Part shown: positions 47,600 to 57,251 of the stretch, one piece after another
Layout: the number at the start of each line of letters is the position of its first letter
How positions within the stretch are numbered: the first letter of the stretch is position 1
Source of the DNA: Mycolicibacterium poriferae
Lineage (GTDB): Bacteria > Actinomycetota > Actinomycetes > Mycobacteriales > Mycobacteriaceae
Length of the DNA stretch: 64,000 nucleotides
Direction of reading: 5' to 3'
NCBI RefSeq assembly: GCF_010728325.1
Contig: NZ_AP022570.1
Span: 1,984,001-2,048,000 of the forward strand
The notes under the pieces: model-generated
What the model was told of the DNA's origin: nothing
Databases searched by the model: none
What the model saw: the letters and a program-made list of their open reading frames with translations, nothing else
Position numbers and translations under genes: made by a program

Positions 47600-47986
47600 T
47601 CTGAACGACGCGGAAGTCGCTTCATGGCATGGAGCGCAAAGTCCAGGGCGTGGATACGACGATGCAGTGCCGACTCTTCGTGCGGCCTCACTGCGACCAC
47701 AGAACAACCACGCAAGCGACCGCGGGTGGCCGAGTCTTCGCGGCTGAACTCGCACTCCGTTGACTCGACTTGGCTCGACTTTTTGCACACCGTCGGTAGT
47801 GATTTCAGCATCTCGGTGCGGATGTCATCGGGCGGAAACAGGTTGGGGGTAGAGAAGATGAACGACAGCCCGGCAGGCTTGATGGCGGTCTGATTGGCCC
47901 CGGAGATCGTGCCGGCATCAGTGGCAAGGCTGACATTCGGTGAGCTGATGGGCGGCTCGGGGGTTATGATCGGCGGGATTGCTGAC
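47600..47986. other. Gene-free remnant DNA between IS fragments
   Basis: 387 bp with no supported gene. A minus-strand frame (47563-47811, 82 codons) is of unknown relation and could be a fragment of a lost transposase. The stretch is flanked by IS ends on both sides. Confidence 0.4.
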
Positions 47987-48030
47987 GACCGTCGAAATGT
48001 AGGCCGGTGGCGACGGTTGAAAAGTAGGCC
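47987..48030. repeat. Terminal repeats of an IS21-family-like element (solo end)
   Basis: GACCGTCGAAATGTAGGCC (47987-48005) and GACGGTTGAAAAGTAGGCC (48012-48030) are two imperfect copies of a 19-bp repeat, spaced 25 bp. Such GAAAAGTAGGCC repeats are the transposase-binding sites at the ends of IS21-family elements. No istA or istB gene is nearby, so this is a leftover end. Confidence 0.5.
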
Positions 48031-48068
48031 ACGTGGTTGTGGTTATTGCGCCGTGTTGTCTGCCCGCG

Positions 48069-48095
48069 CCTGAGTTTGGACATTTCGCTTAGTAC
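48069..48095 (-). repeat. Solo right end of the IS1634-family element, inverted
   Basis: CCTGAGTTTGGA (48069-48080) is the 12-bp terminal repeat of the IS1634-family copies. The following bases ATTTCGCTTAGTAC match the reverse complement of the right end at 54103-54125 except for one position. The match ends at about 48095, where IS3-like sequence begins. It is a 27-bp fossil of a third copy in the opposite orientation. Confidence 0.7.
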
Positions 48096-48146
48096 TGAAC
48101 CGCCTCGGCATGTCCGGAGACTCCACTTCTTGGGAAGGATGGGGTC

Positions 48147-49454
<1,308 letters not shown>

Positions 49455-50429
49455 ATGAACAGCCCAGAGACCAGAAATGGTGAGACCGCTAGTGGTGCGC
49501 CTACAAAAAAGGTGCCTAATCTGTTTATTGTAGGCGCGCCCAGGTGCGGTACGACGTCGCTCCATAATTACATAGCGCAGCACCCAGAATGCTATATGTC
49601 CAGACTGAAAGAGCCAGGGTACTTTTCGCGCCATCGGGTGCGTGAAAGTATACGCGGCGCCAATCCATCGGTGTGGACCTATGATTGGTACTTGTCGCTT
49701 TTCGCGGACGCTAAGCCTAATCATTTAATCGTAGGTGAGTCATCAACTTCTTACCTACGTGACGAAGCGGCTCTAGCTGAGATTCAGTCGAAGATACACG
49801 ATCCGCGCATCATCGCGATGGTTCGCGACCCCGTGAAGTTAATATCTTCGTATTATCACTTCCTACAGTTCTCGGGTTGGGAGACGGCGCCAACGCTGGA
49901 GGCAGCCTGGCGGCTCCAAGACGAGAGATGCGCCGGCAGAGTGGACTCTGCTTCGGCAAACCGACCAGACACGCTCGCCTACCGCAATTTAGCGCAGCTT
50001 GGTGCACAGACCGAGCGACTGTTACAGCTTTTCCCGCGCGATCGAGTTCTCGTTCTTATATCAGACGACTTGGGCGCCTGTCCTGACGCGTTGGGTAAAC
50101 GAGTGCAAGATTTTCTAGGGGTGAACTATGACTCATCGCTAGAGCTCCGGAAAGATAATTCTGCCAGAGCTCCTCACATAAAGGCCTTGTCCGACGTTGT
50201 TAAACGCCCTCCTGCCTGGCTATCCGCTGCACGTGACAGAGTCAAACGGACAGCGGGCGTCCGAAGCCTCGGTATCCGGACAGCGCTAGACAAGCTCAAT
50301 GTGAAGAAGGATTCGCATTCGATTGACGCCCACTTAGTGTCCGAGCTGCAGACGTACTTTCGACCTGACGTGGAATTATTATCTGAAATTGTCGGTCAGG
50401 ATCTCGTTACTAGGTGGTGGTCGCGATAG
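49455..50429 (+). CDS. Sulfotransferase family protein, number 2
   Basis: About 324 aa from ATG 49455, which follows GGGGGAG. The 5'-phosphosulfate loop is FIVGAPRCGTTSLHNYIAQHP, and the 3'-phosphate-binding motif is IIAMVRDPVKLISSYYHFLQFSG (R and S). The order and spacing fit heparan/keratan-type carbohydrate sulfotransferases (Sulfotransfer_1/3). The C-terminus contains LNVKKDSHSIDAHLVSELQTYF, as in homologues, which place an acceptor-binding region there. It would sulfate the island's glycan or a glycolipid. Acceptor unknown. Confidence 0.86.
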   Translation: MNSPETRNGETASGAPTKKVPNLFIVGAPRCGTTSLHNYIAQHPECYMSRLKEPGYFSRHRVRESIRGANPSVWTYDWYLSLFADAKPNHLIVGESSTSYLRDEAALAEIQSKIHDPRIIAMVRDPVKLISSYYHFLQFSGWETAPTLEAAWRLQDERCAGRVDSASANRPDTLAYRNLAQLGAQTERLLQLFPRDRVLVLISDDLGACPDALGKRVQDFLGVNYDSSLELRKDNSARAPHIKALSDVVKRPPAWLSAARDRVKRTAGVRSLGIRTALDKLNVKKDSHSIDAHLVSELQTYFRPDVELLSEIVGQDLVTRWWSR

Positions 50430-50684
50430 CGCCTATTTGTAGCGGCAAGCCGGACCTATCACTCTCGGTCTTCGCTGGAATGTATTCGGCAAATCCTCGT
50501 GCAGGGAGTAGTCCACAACTCATAGCTCACCTAATTGGCGTCGTCGCCAGGCCTGAAAACGTTAGTCGGAGGACCACGGCGCAAGTGAACCCATCAATCG
50601 TTCTGGGGATAAAGAGCCAACCCGCCAGGTGGGAACGCAGCGCAAGGTACTGGACGAGCAGCGATTGTCTTAGCGGGTAGCTCG

Positions 50685-52022
50685 ATGCCGATATATCTTT
50701 TCCTAGCTGCTAGTTTAGTTTTTGTCGCGCGAATATTACTAGCGCCTGGATACAGTCCTGCCCACCTTTGGGCGTACACGTGGGCGCTGGCGTGGGGGCT
50801 GCAGGCAGTGTTTGGTTTTGGTTACCAATTGGACTTGTCGACGGTGCTATTTGTAGCTGTCTGCAATTTTGTCTTTATCGGAGCTGCGGCAATCGCCACG
50901 TCAAATGATGGGCAGAATCTAACTGAGGCTGTGAAAGCTGAAAGACGAAGTGATCTCTTCCCTGGATCTAGACTACGCTTCCTTGCCGGTGTGACCAGTG
51001 TCGCACTCGGTTTGGTTGCGCTTAGCCTCGGCCTGAGAAAGCTTGGAAGGTCAGGCGTCCGAGGCATTTTCAATGGATCATTCAATGAATTCGCGTCATC
51101 CTTGGTCGAGACTAAAGCTAGTTTCGCGGACGAGCGTGTGTGGGTGACACCCCCAGAAATATCGGCTGCTCTTCTCCTCTTGACCTGTGCAGCCATATTG
51201 GCTGGTATCGAAGCAGGCCTTGTAGTTGCAGAGCGTCGGCGGTCGACCATAGCGTTATGTGTCGCGGTCGCCGGATTCGCGTTCATGGCCAGCGCTGGTA
51301 CGGGTGTCCGCGGGCACTTTTTGACGACGGCGATTCTTTTCACTGTTTCGTACCTCGCAGCGAAAAGTTTCATTAACGGCCAGTCATACAAGTTGCCTAC
51401 GAAATTTTTTATGGCAGGACTGCTACTAGTTTCATCGTTCCTCATTTGGGCTGTTGTGGTTCAGTCGGCGCGGCTGCGCGATCTATCGTTTTCCCAGTTA
51501 GGTGCCACCCTTGACCACCTACGCGCTTGGTTTGCGGGTTATTTGCCCGCTTTGTCGCAGTGGAGCGCCGAAACAGACCTTCCAGGCCGTGTATTTAGCG
51601 GCGAAGTGCCTGTTCTGGCCGCTGGCGCGTTAGGTCCTCTGGGCGTCGGACAGGGCGAGGCGTTCACAGAAAAAGTTAGTCTTGCGGAGATTGGAGATGG
51701 GGCGACAACAAATGCTATGACGCTTTTCCGCGTCTTACTTCTGGACTTTGGTTACCCGGGTACATTGGTCGCTTGCGCCGTCGCTGGATTTATCGCTCAG
51801 CGTATCTATATCAAAGTGGTTAGTGGCGCCACATGGGCAATAGTTCCACTTGTAGGTGTGTATGCATCGGTCTTATGGTCGTTTAATTATTGGTTCTTTG
51901 CCCGCGGATCCCGTGTCAGCGGGCTGCTACTTGCTCTGATAGTTGTCTTAGCCGCAATGTGGCTATCGCGTCCTGCGCGTTCGGCTGATCGAGATAGTGC
52001 AAAGCGCGTCACTACAGAGTGA
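50685..52022 (+). CDS. Wzy-like oligosaccharide repeat-unit polymerase
   Basis: 445 aa with about 10-12 membrane helices and a large extracytoplasmic loop between helices in the second half (about residues 270-350). The region holding GALGPLGVGQGEAFTEKV lies in that loop. This is the topology of O-antigen polymerases, which show little sequence conservation. Its neighbours (flippase, chain-length kinase) support the call. ATG 50685 follows the sequence GCGGGTAGCTCG; the ribosome binding site is weak. The 255 bp upstream look gene-free. Confidence 0.75.
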   Translation: MPIYLFLAASLVFVARILLAPGYSPAHLWAYTWALAWGLQAVFGFGYQLDLSTVLFVAVCNFVFIGAAAIATSNDGQNLTEAVKAERRSDLFPGSRLRFLAGVTSVALGLVALSLGLRKLGRSGVRGIFNGSFNEFASSLVETKASFADERVWVTPPEISAALLLLTCAAILAGIEAGLVVAERRRSTIALCVAVAGFAFMASAGTGVRGHFLTTAILFTVSYLAAKSFINGQSYKLPTKFFMAGLLLVSSFLIWAVVVQSARLRDLSFSQLGATLDHLRAWFAGYLPALSQWSAETDLPGRVFSGEVPVLAAGALGPLGVGQGEAFTEKVSLAEIGDGATTNAMTLFRVLLLDFGYPGTLVACAVAGFIAQRIYIKVVSGATWAIVPLVGVYASVLWSFNYWFFARGSRVSGLLLALIVVLAAMWLSRPARSADRDSAKRVTTE

Positions 52023-52243
52023 CCGCATCTCGCATTAACGAATCGCCCCAGAGCGCGCGCAGATTTTGGATGGTCTTTTATCAACGCCAATCATCAGCGT
52101 TATGGCCAATAGTTTTTTTATCCAACACATCAGGGTGGGCTACAAACATCCGTCCATGCCGATCTGTTAGGCCTAAGTTTATCCGGCAGGGACGTTGTTG
52201 ACGGCTTTACTGTCAGAAGGGAGGACCTCCGGGCTTAGTGGAG

Positions 52244-52362
52244 ATGTCTGACGTCTCGACTCACACCACGGATGTCCTCGTGTCTCACGCTAATGCCCGG
52301 CTGACGGTGCACGGTCGACAACTGCTCGTTGATCAGTCCTGGTTTTGGGCCGCAACCCGGCG
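52244..52362 (+). pseudogene. IS481-family transposase, 5' fragment
   Basis: ATG 52244 opens MSDVSTHTTDVLVSHANARLTVHGRQLLVDQ (first 30 codons), which resembles the N-terminus of IS481-type transposases (xSHANARLTxHGR). The coding sequence then leaves homology near 52340, and the IS1634-family element starts at 52363. So a longer IS481 copy was cut or overwritten here. The gap from the polymerase gene (52023-52243) holds nothing else I recognise. Confidence 0.65.
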
Positions 52363-54125
52363 CCTGAGTTTGGACACCTCGACGGTTTCTCTCGATCGGT
52401 AAGGGTTTGACCTGCAGATATTCGGCAGCGGGTGGGTGTTTTGGGGTACTAAGCCGGTAGGTTCGGGCGGTGGCGTACGTGCGGAAAGTGCGCACTGCTC
52501 CGGGTGCGGTGGCGGTGCAGGTCGCCCGTAAGGATGCGGGCAGGGTGGTGATCCTGGCGCACCTTGGTTCGGCGCATACCGACGCTGAGCTGGGCATTCT
52601 GCTCGAACAGGCCCGCCAGGTCGTAGTCGGCGGGCAGGCGGCGCTGGATTTCGAGGTCTCGGTTCGGGCCCAATCAATGACTGACGTCGCTGATTTCCGT
52701 GAGCGGTCGTTGATCGCCGAGCTCTCTGGGCCCTCGGTGGCGGCCCCGGTGGTGCCACCAGGGCGCACGGTCGGGGCCAGCTCGCGTCTGCTTTACGACA
52801 CCCTTGGCCACGTCTATGACTTGCTGGGCTTCGATGCCGTCGGCGATGCGGTATTTCGCGATTTGGTGATCGCCCGGATCGTGGAGCCGACCAGCAAGCT
52901 CGATGCTTCGCGGGTGCTGGCTGATCTCGGCGCCGCGGGGGTGTCGTATAAGACCATCGACCGCCACGTCCGCAAGATCGACGCTGGCGGTCACCGCGAC
53001 GTGATCGCCGAAAAATGCTTCGCCTACGCCACCGATTGCGGCGGGCTGTCGCTGATCTTGTACGACGTGACGACCCTGTGTTTCGAAGCCGAATCTGAGG
53101 ATGCGCTGCGCAAGGTCGGCTACTCGAAGGCGCGTCGTGTCGACCCACAGATCGTGGGCGGGCTGTTGGTGGACCGCACCGGATTCCCTTTGGAGAGCGG
53201 CTGTTTCGAAGGCAACACCGCCGAGACCAGCACCATCGTGCCGATCATCACCAGCTTCCTGGCCCGCCACAACCTCGATGACACGCCCCTGGTGGTCGCT
53301 GCTGATGCCGGCATGCTGTCTCAAACCAACCTCGCAGCCCTCGATGCGGCCAAGCTGTCGTTCATCGTCGGATCCCGCGTTACCAAGGCGCCCGGGGACC
53401 TGGAATCGCATTTCCACTGGAACGGTGATGTGTTCACCGACGGGCAGATTATCGACACTGTGACCCCGCGGCACGGCAACATCAAGGTCAACACCACCAA
53501 GCTGCGCCGAGCCGATCTGGGATCCCAAATCCCATCCGGGTGCGTGGCGGGCGATCTGGGCGTACTCGGCCAAACGGGCCCGCCGCGACCACAAAACCCT
53601 CGCTGCTCAGGAAGCCCGGGCCCGAGTGATCGTGGCCGGCGAGAAGAGCGCCAAGACAGCACGATTCGTCAAGACCAGAGGTGCGGACCGCGCGATCGAC
53701 GAGGCCGGTCTGGCCCGTGCCCAATCTCTGGTCGGCCTCAAGGGCTACGTGACCAACGTGCCGGTATCGCTGATGCCGGCCGCCGAAGTCATCGCGAAGT
53801 ACCACGATCTCTGGCACGTCGAGAAATCGTTTCGGATGTCCAAGTCCGACCTCGACGCGCGCCCCATGTTCAACCGCATGCGCAACGCCATCGAAGCCCA
53901 CCTGACCATCGTGTTCACCGCACTGGCGGTCTCCCACGCCATCCAATCGCGCACCGGACTGTCGATCGCCACGGTCGTCAAGCTCCTACGACCGCTGCGC
54001 TCGGCGACCATCACCATCAACGGCGCCACCCAGACCTTCCCACCAGAAATCCCCGACACCGAACGCAAAATCCTCACCGATCTGGGCCTCAAGCCTGGGT
54101 ACTAAGCGAAATTTCCAAACTCAGG
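52363..54125 (+). mobile_element. IS1634-family element, full length, copy 2
   Basis: 1763 bp bounded by the inverted repeat CCTGAGTTTGGA (52363-52374) and TCCAAACTCAGG (54114-54125). No matching target duplication is visible (left flank ends CCGGCG, right flank begins AGGTCG), which suggests later rearrangement. Its right 917 bp are repeated at 46683-47599. Confidence 0.88.
52470..54105 (+). pseudogene. IS1634-family transposase with internal frameshift
   Basis: The first part (frame from 52470) shows RKVRTAPGAVAVQVARKDAG, IARIVEPTSKLDASRVL and YDVTTLCFEAESED, with the first catalytic Asp region. Homology leaves this frame at about 53530 and continues in another frame with AWRAIWAYSAKRARRDHKT, then ARFVKTRGADRAIDEAGLA and the DDE Glu region DLWHVEKSFRMSK. 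It ends at stop 54105. Both copies carry the same shift, so it predates the duplication or is a programmed frameshift. I call it inactive with moderate confidence. Confidence 0.75.
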
Positions 54126-54145
54126 AGGTCGATATTCTGGGCAGC

Positions 54146-54210
54146 GGTCATCGCGTGGTTCCTTTGCTCGAGTGACTTTGGACGGTCCCTCGAAGAATCA
54201 CGCGATGACC
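54146..54210. repeat. Long inverted repeat near the IS boundary
   Basis: GGTCATCGCGTGGTTC (54146-54161) and GAATCACGCGATGACC (54195-54210) form a 16-bp stem with one mismatch and a 33-nt loop. It lies 20 bp after the right end of the IS1634-family element and before the ISL3 element. It could be the end of another element or a transcription terminator. Confidence 0.5.
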
Positions 54211-54428
54211 TTCAATCAGTCGGCTACGAACGCCGGACATCCTCATCAGGTCCGACTCGTACACCAACTTGTTGAATTCGAGCGGGATGCGCCGCCTGCA
54301 GCGATGCTCCCTGTGGTGGTGATCGGTCTGGCTCGTCGTACACCTGTCGCCCTCGGGCTGACTCCAAGAGTGGCCTGTCGGCCGATCGCCACCAACAGCG
54401 CGGAGTGGCTGAAGAGAGGCTTGTTCGA

Positions 54429-54436
54429 CCCAAAGT
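54429..54436 (+). repeat. Left copy of the ISL3 target-site duplication
   Basis: CCCAAAGT directly precedes the left terminal repeat; the same 8 bp follow the right end at 55911-55918. 8-bp duplications are the rule for ISL3. Confidence 0.92.
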
Positions 54437-55910
54437 GGCTCTTCGTGAATGAGGGTGCACTGATAGCTGCGGATATTCGCGCGCGGGTTGATCGTGTCGG
54501 TGAGCTGAGGCGGGGCCTCGGTGGGTGACGATGCGGGTTCCTACACACGCCCACCACGCCACCGAGGGGTCCCGTTGTCCGAGGTTACTGCCTGCCCGCG
54601 CTCTGTTGTTGCCGACACGATCATGCGCACCATCGAGTTGGGGGTCACGATCACCGATGCCGCGGTCGACGAGAAGCAGACGACGATCTTCTGCAGACCG
54701 GTGGTGCGGGATCCGCGTTGTCCGGACTGCGGCCGCGACGGCGCATATCGCGACACCGTGGTCCGGCCGTTGACCGATCTGCCGGTGGCCGGCTATCCGC
54801 TGGTGCTGCAGGTTGCCGTCCCGCGCTATCGCTGCCTCACCGCGGCGTGCGGGCGCATGGTGTTCAACCAGGACCTGGGCAAGCTGGCCGCACCGAGATC
54901 GTCAACGACGCGCCGCTGCGCCCGGTATGTGTTGCGGCGGTTGATCAACGACCGCACCACCATCTCAGCGATTGCCGCTGAACTGGGGGTGTCCTGGCAC
55001 ACGGTCAGCACGATCGCCATGCAGGCGACCGCAGCCCTGATCGAGGCCCACGGCGCTGCTCGACTTGACGGCGTGCGGGTCATCGGGGTCGACGAACACC
55101 GCTGGGCGCCCCGCCGGCGCGGCACCGAAGGCTTTGTCACCTTGATCATCGACCTCACACCCGTCGATGACGGCACCGGGCCCGCACGGCTGCTTGACCT
55201 GGTGGCAGGGCGCTCGGCGGCCGCACTGGCGACCTGGCTGGCTGAGCAGCCGCCGGCGTTTCGTGACCAGGTCGAGGTGATCGCCATGGACGGCTTCGGC
55301 GGCTACAAGACCGCCGCGACCGACGAGCTGCCCGAGGCCACCGCGGTGATGGATCCCTTCCACGTCGTTGCGCTGGCCGGCGCCAAACTTGACCTGATCC
55401 GCCAACGCATCCAACAGGCCACGTGCGGGCATCGCGGCCGCACCGGTGATCCGCTCTACGGGGTGCGGCGCACCCTGCGCACCCGCTTTCCGCTGCTCAC
55501 CAGCCGCCAACAGACACGGCTGGAAGCGGTGTTCGCCGACGACAACCACCTCGCGGTCCAGGTGACCTGGAGCGTCTACCAGCGCATCATCGCCGCCTAC
55601 GGCCACCCCGACCGGCGACGCGGCAAGACCATGATGATCGCGATCATCGACTCCCTGCGCCGCGGCGTCCCCGAGGCCCTCGAAGAACTCGCCCAGCTCG
55701 GCCGCACCCTGCACCGCCGCCGCCACGACGTGCTGGCGTTCTTCGACCACCACACCTCCAACGGACCCACCGAAGCGATCAACGGCCGCCTGGAAGCCCT
55801 GCGCCGCAACGCGCTCGGATTCCGAAATCTGGCCCACTACCGCTGGCGCTCACTACTACACAGCGGAGCCCTGCACGCACTGGTCAATGCACTCTGAATT
55901 ACGAAGAGCC
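54437..55910 (+). mobile_element. ISL3-family insertion sequence, intact
   Basis: 1474 bp with perfect 10-bp terminal repeats GGCTCTTCGT (54437-54446) and ACGAAGAGCC (55901-55910), the typical ISL3 end, and an 8-bp target duplication. Both ends, the duplication and the transposase frame are intact, so it is the youngest and probably active element in the window. It is inserted 48 bp upstream of the IS110 transposase gene (duplication excluded). Confidence 0.93.
54575..55897 (+). CDS. ISL3-family transposase
   Basis: 440 aa from TTG 54575, which is preceded by GAGGGG; homologues begin at this point (SEVTACPRSVVADT). The frame runs open to 54521, but that extension lies in the element's left end. 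A N-terminal zinc ribbon has CPDCGRDG and CLTAACGR, and the DDE domain shows VIGVDEHRWAPRR, MDGFGGYKTAA and the C-terminal GPTEAINGRLEALRR with its catalytic Glu. The frame is intact. Confidence 0.92.
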   Translation: MSEVTACPRSVVADTIMRTIELGVTITDAAVDEKQTTIFCRPVVRDPRCPDCGRDGAYRDTVVRPLTDLPVAGYPLVLQVAVPRYRCLTAACGRMVFNQDLGKLAAPRSSTTRRCARYVLRRLINDRTTISAIAAELGVSWHTVSTIAMQATAALIEAHGAARLDGVRVIGVDEHRWAPRRRGTEGFVTLIIDLTPVDDGTGPARLLDLVAGRSAAALATWLAEQPPAFRDQVEVIAMDGFGGYKTAATDELPEATAVMDPFHVVALAGAKLDLIRQRIQQATCGHRGRTGDPLYGVRRTLRTRFPLLTSRQQTRLEAVFADDNHLAVQVTWSVYQRIIAAYGHPDRRRGKTMMIAIIDSLRRGVPEALEELAQLGRTLHRRRHDVLAFFDHHTSNGPTEAINGRLEALRRNALGFRNLAHYRWRSLLHSGALHALVNAL

Positions 55911-55918
55911 CCCAAAGT
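55911..55918 (+). repeat. Right copy of the ISL3 target-site duplication
   Basis: CCCAAAGT directly follows the right terminal repeat and equals 54429-54436. Confidence 0.92.
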
Positions 55919-55966
55919 TGGTGTGCCCTCCTCGCAACCGAAAACCCGGTCGAGCTGAGGAGACCT

Positions 55967-57019
55967 ATGCCATCAACCCCGAACACATCCATGCCGTCGG
56001 TGATGATCGCGATCGACCCGCACAAACGGTCGTGGACCGCCGCGGCCGTTGATGCCCGGCTGCAACCGCTGGCGACGATCCGCGTCCCGGTCAGCCGAGA
56101 CGGCTACCGAACCCTGCTGCGCTTCGCCCGGCGATGGCCCGACACGGCGTGGGCGATCGAGGGCGCCAGCGGTCTCGGGGCTCCATTGACCGTTCGACTG
56201 CGTCAGGACGGCTTCACCGTCCTCGACGTCCAGGCCAAACTCGCAGCCAGAGTGAGGCTCCTCTCGACAGGACACGGTCGAAAGAGCGATGAGGCCGATG
56301 CCGTTTCGGTAGGCGTCGCCGCTCATACGTCCAGTTCTCTTACTACAGCCGAGATCGACTCTGCAACAACGGCTCTACGCGCACTAGTAGAACACCGCGA
56401 CGACCTCGTCAAGACCCGGACCCAAACCATCAACAGACTGCACACTGTTCTCACCCACCTGATTCCCGGCGGGGCAAGTCGCGACCTGAACGCCGACCGG
56501 GCCGCTGCGCTACTGCGCACCGTGCGCCCGCGAGACACCGCCGGAAAGACGCTACGAGCACTGGCCGCCGATCTGATCTCAGAACTGCGCGGACTCGACC
56601 GCAGAATCGACAAGGCTGTCCACGACATCGAGATGGCGGTCAAAGCCTGCGGCACCACCCTGACCGAGCTACACGGCATCGGGGCACTCATGGCCGCCAA
56701 AATCGTCTCCAGAGTCGGCTCCATCCACCGCTTCAACTCACCAGCGGCTTTCGCCAGCTACACCGGCACAGCCCCAATCGAAGTGTCGTCCGGAGACGTC
56801 GTCCGACACCGACTTTCCCGAGCCGGCGATCGTCAACTCAACTACTGCCTGCACGTCATGGCCATCACCCAAATCCGACGAGACACACAGGGGCGTACCT
56901 ACTACCTGCGCAAACGCGCCAACGGCAAGAGCCACAGCGAAGCGATGCGCTGTCTGAAAAGGCGACTCTCCGACACCGTCTACCGACAGCTGCTCAACGA
57001 CGCCAACACCACGACTTGA
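55967..57019 (+). CDS. IS110-family transposase
   Basis: 350 aa. The N-terminal RuvC-like (DEDD) domain starts VMIAIDPHKRSWTAA with its first Asp, followed by AIEGASGLGAPL and GRKSDEADAVSVG. The C-terminal Tnp2 domain has GIGALMAAKIVSRVGSIHRF and FASYTGTAPIEVSSG with a candidate catalytic Ser near SSGD. GAGGAG precedes the ATG. IS110 elements recombine without target duplication and are guided by a structured RNA from a non-coding end. The region 5' of this gene is split by the ISL3 element, so guide RNA synthesis may be lost. The 232 bp after the stop should hold its right end, which I cannot delimit. Confidence 0.9.
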   Translation: MPSTPNTSMPSVMIAIDPHKRSWTAAAVDARLQPLATIRVPVSRDGYRTLLRFARRWPDTAWAIEGASGLGAPLTVRLRQDGFTVLDVQAKLAARVRLLSTGHGRKSDEADAVSVGVAAHTSSSLTTAEIDSATTALRALVEHRDDLVKTRTQTINRLHTVLTHLIPGGASRDLNADRAAALLRTVRPRDTAGKTLRALAADLISELRGLDRRIDKAVHDIEMAVKACGTTLTELHGIGALMAAKIVSRVGSIHRFNSPAAFASYTGTAPIEVSSGDVVRHRLSRAGDRQLNYCLHVMAITQIRRDTQGRTYYLRKRANGKSHSEAMRCLKRRLSDTVYRQLLNDANTTT

Positions 57020-57251
57020 CACAGAGAGGCGCCACTCTGCTGGACGCAACCGGAGTGCGACCCGCTCACCGGCGAGGTGATCCGCCCATCACGTACTACG
57101 GCCGTGCGTAATGAACATTGCTGTCCAGGCGCGGATTGGTCCGCATGGACGTCAAGCCAGATACACCTAGCGTCAGCCCGCGCTCGATTGGGGTCCGGCC
57201 ATTTTCGTATTGATCCTGCTGTCAAGTTGTATGTGTAGATCCGGCCCACCG

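Larger units (their letters stand above)
54126..54436. other. Gene-free stretch left of the ISL3 element (probable IS110 5' end)
   Basis: 311 bp with no supported gene. A plus-strand frame (54172-54528) has no family relation. Because the ISL3 insertion separates this stretch from the IS110 transposase start at 55967, the right part of it is likely the non-coding left end of the IS110 element, which in this family encodes a guide (bridge) RNA. Where that end begins is not visible. Confidence 0.4.

Noticed and set aside
47987..48030. CRISPR-like repeats
   Set aside because: Only two imperfect copies with a 6-bp gap; they match IS21-type end repeats better and no cas genes are present.
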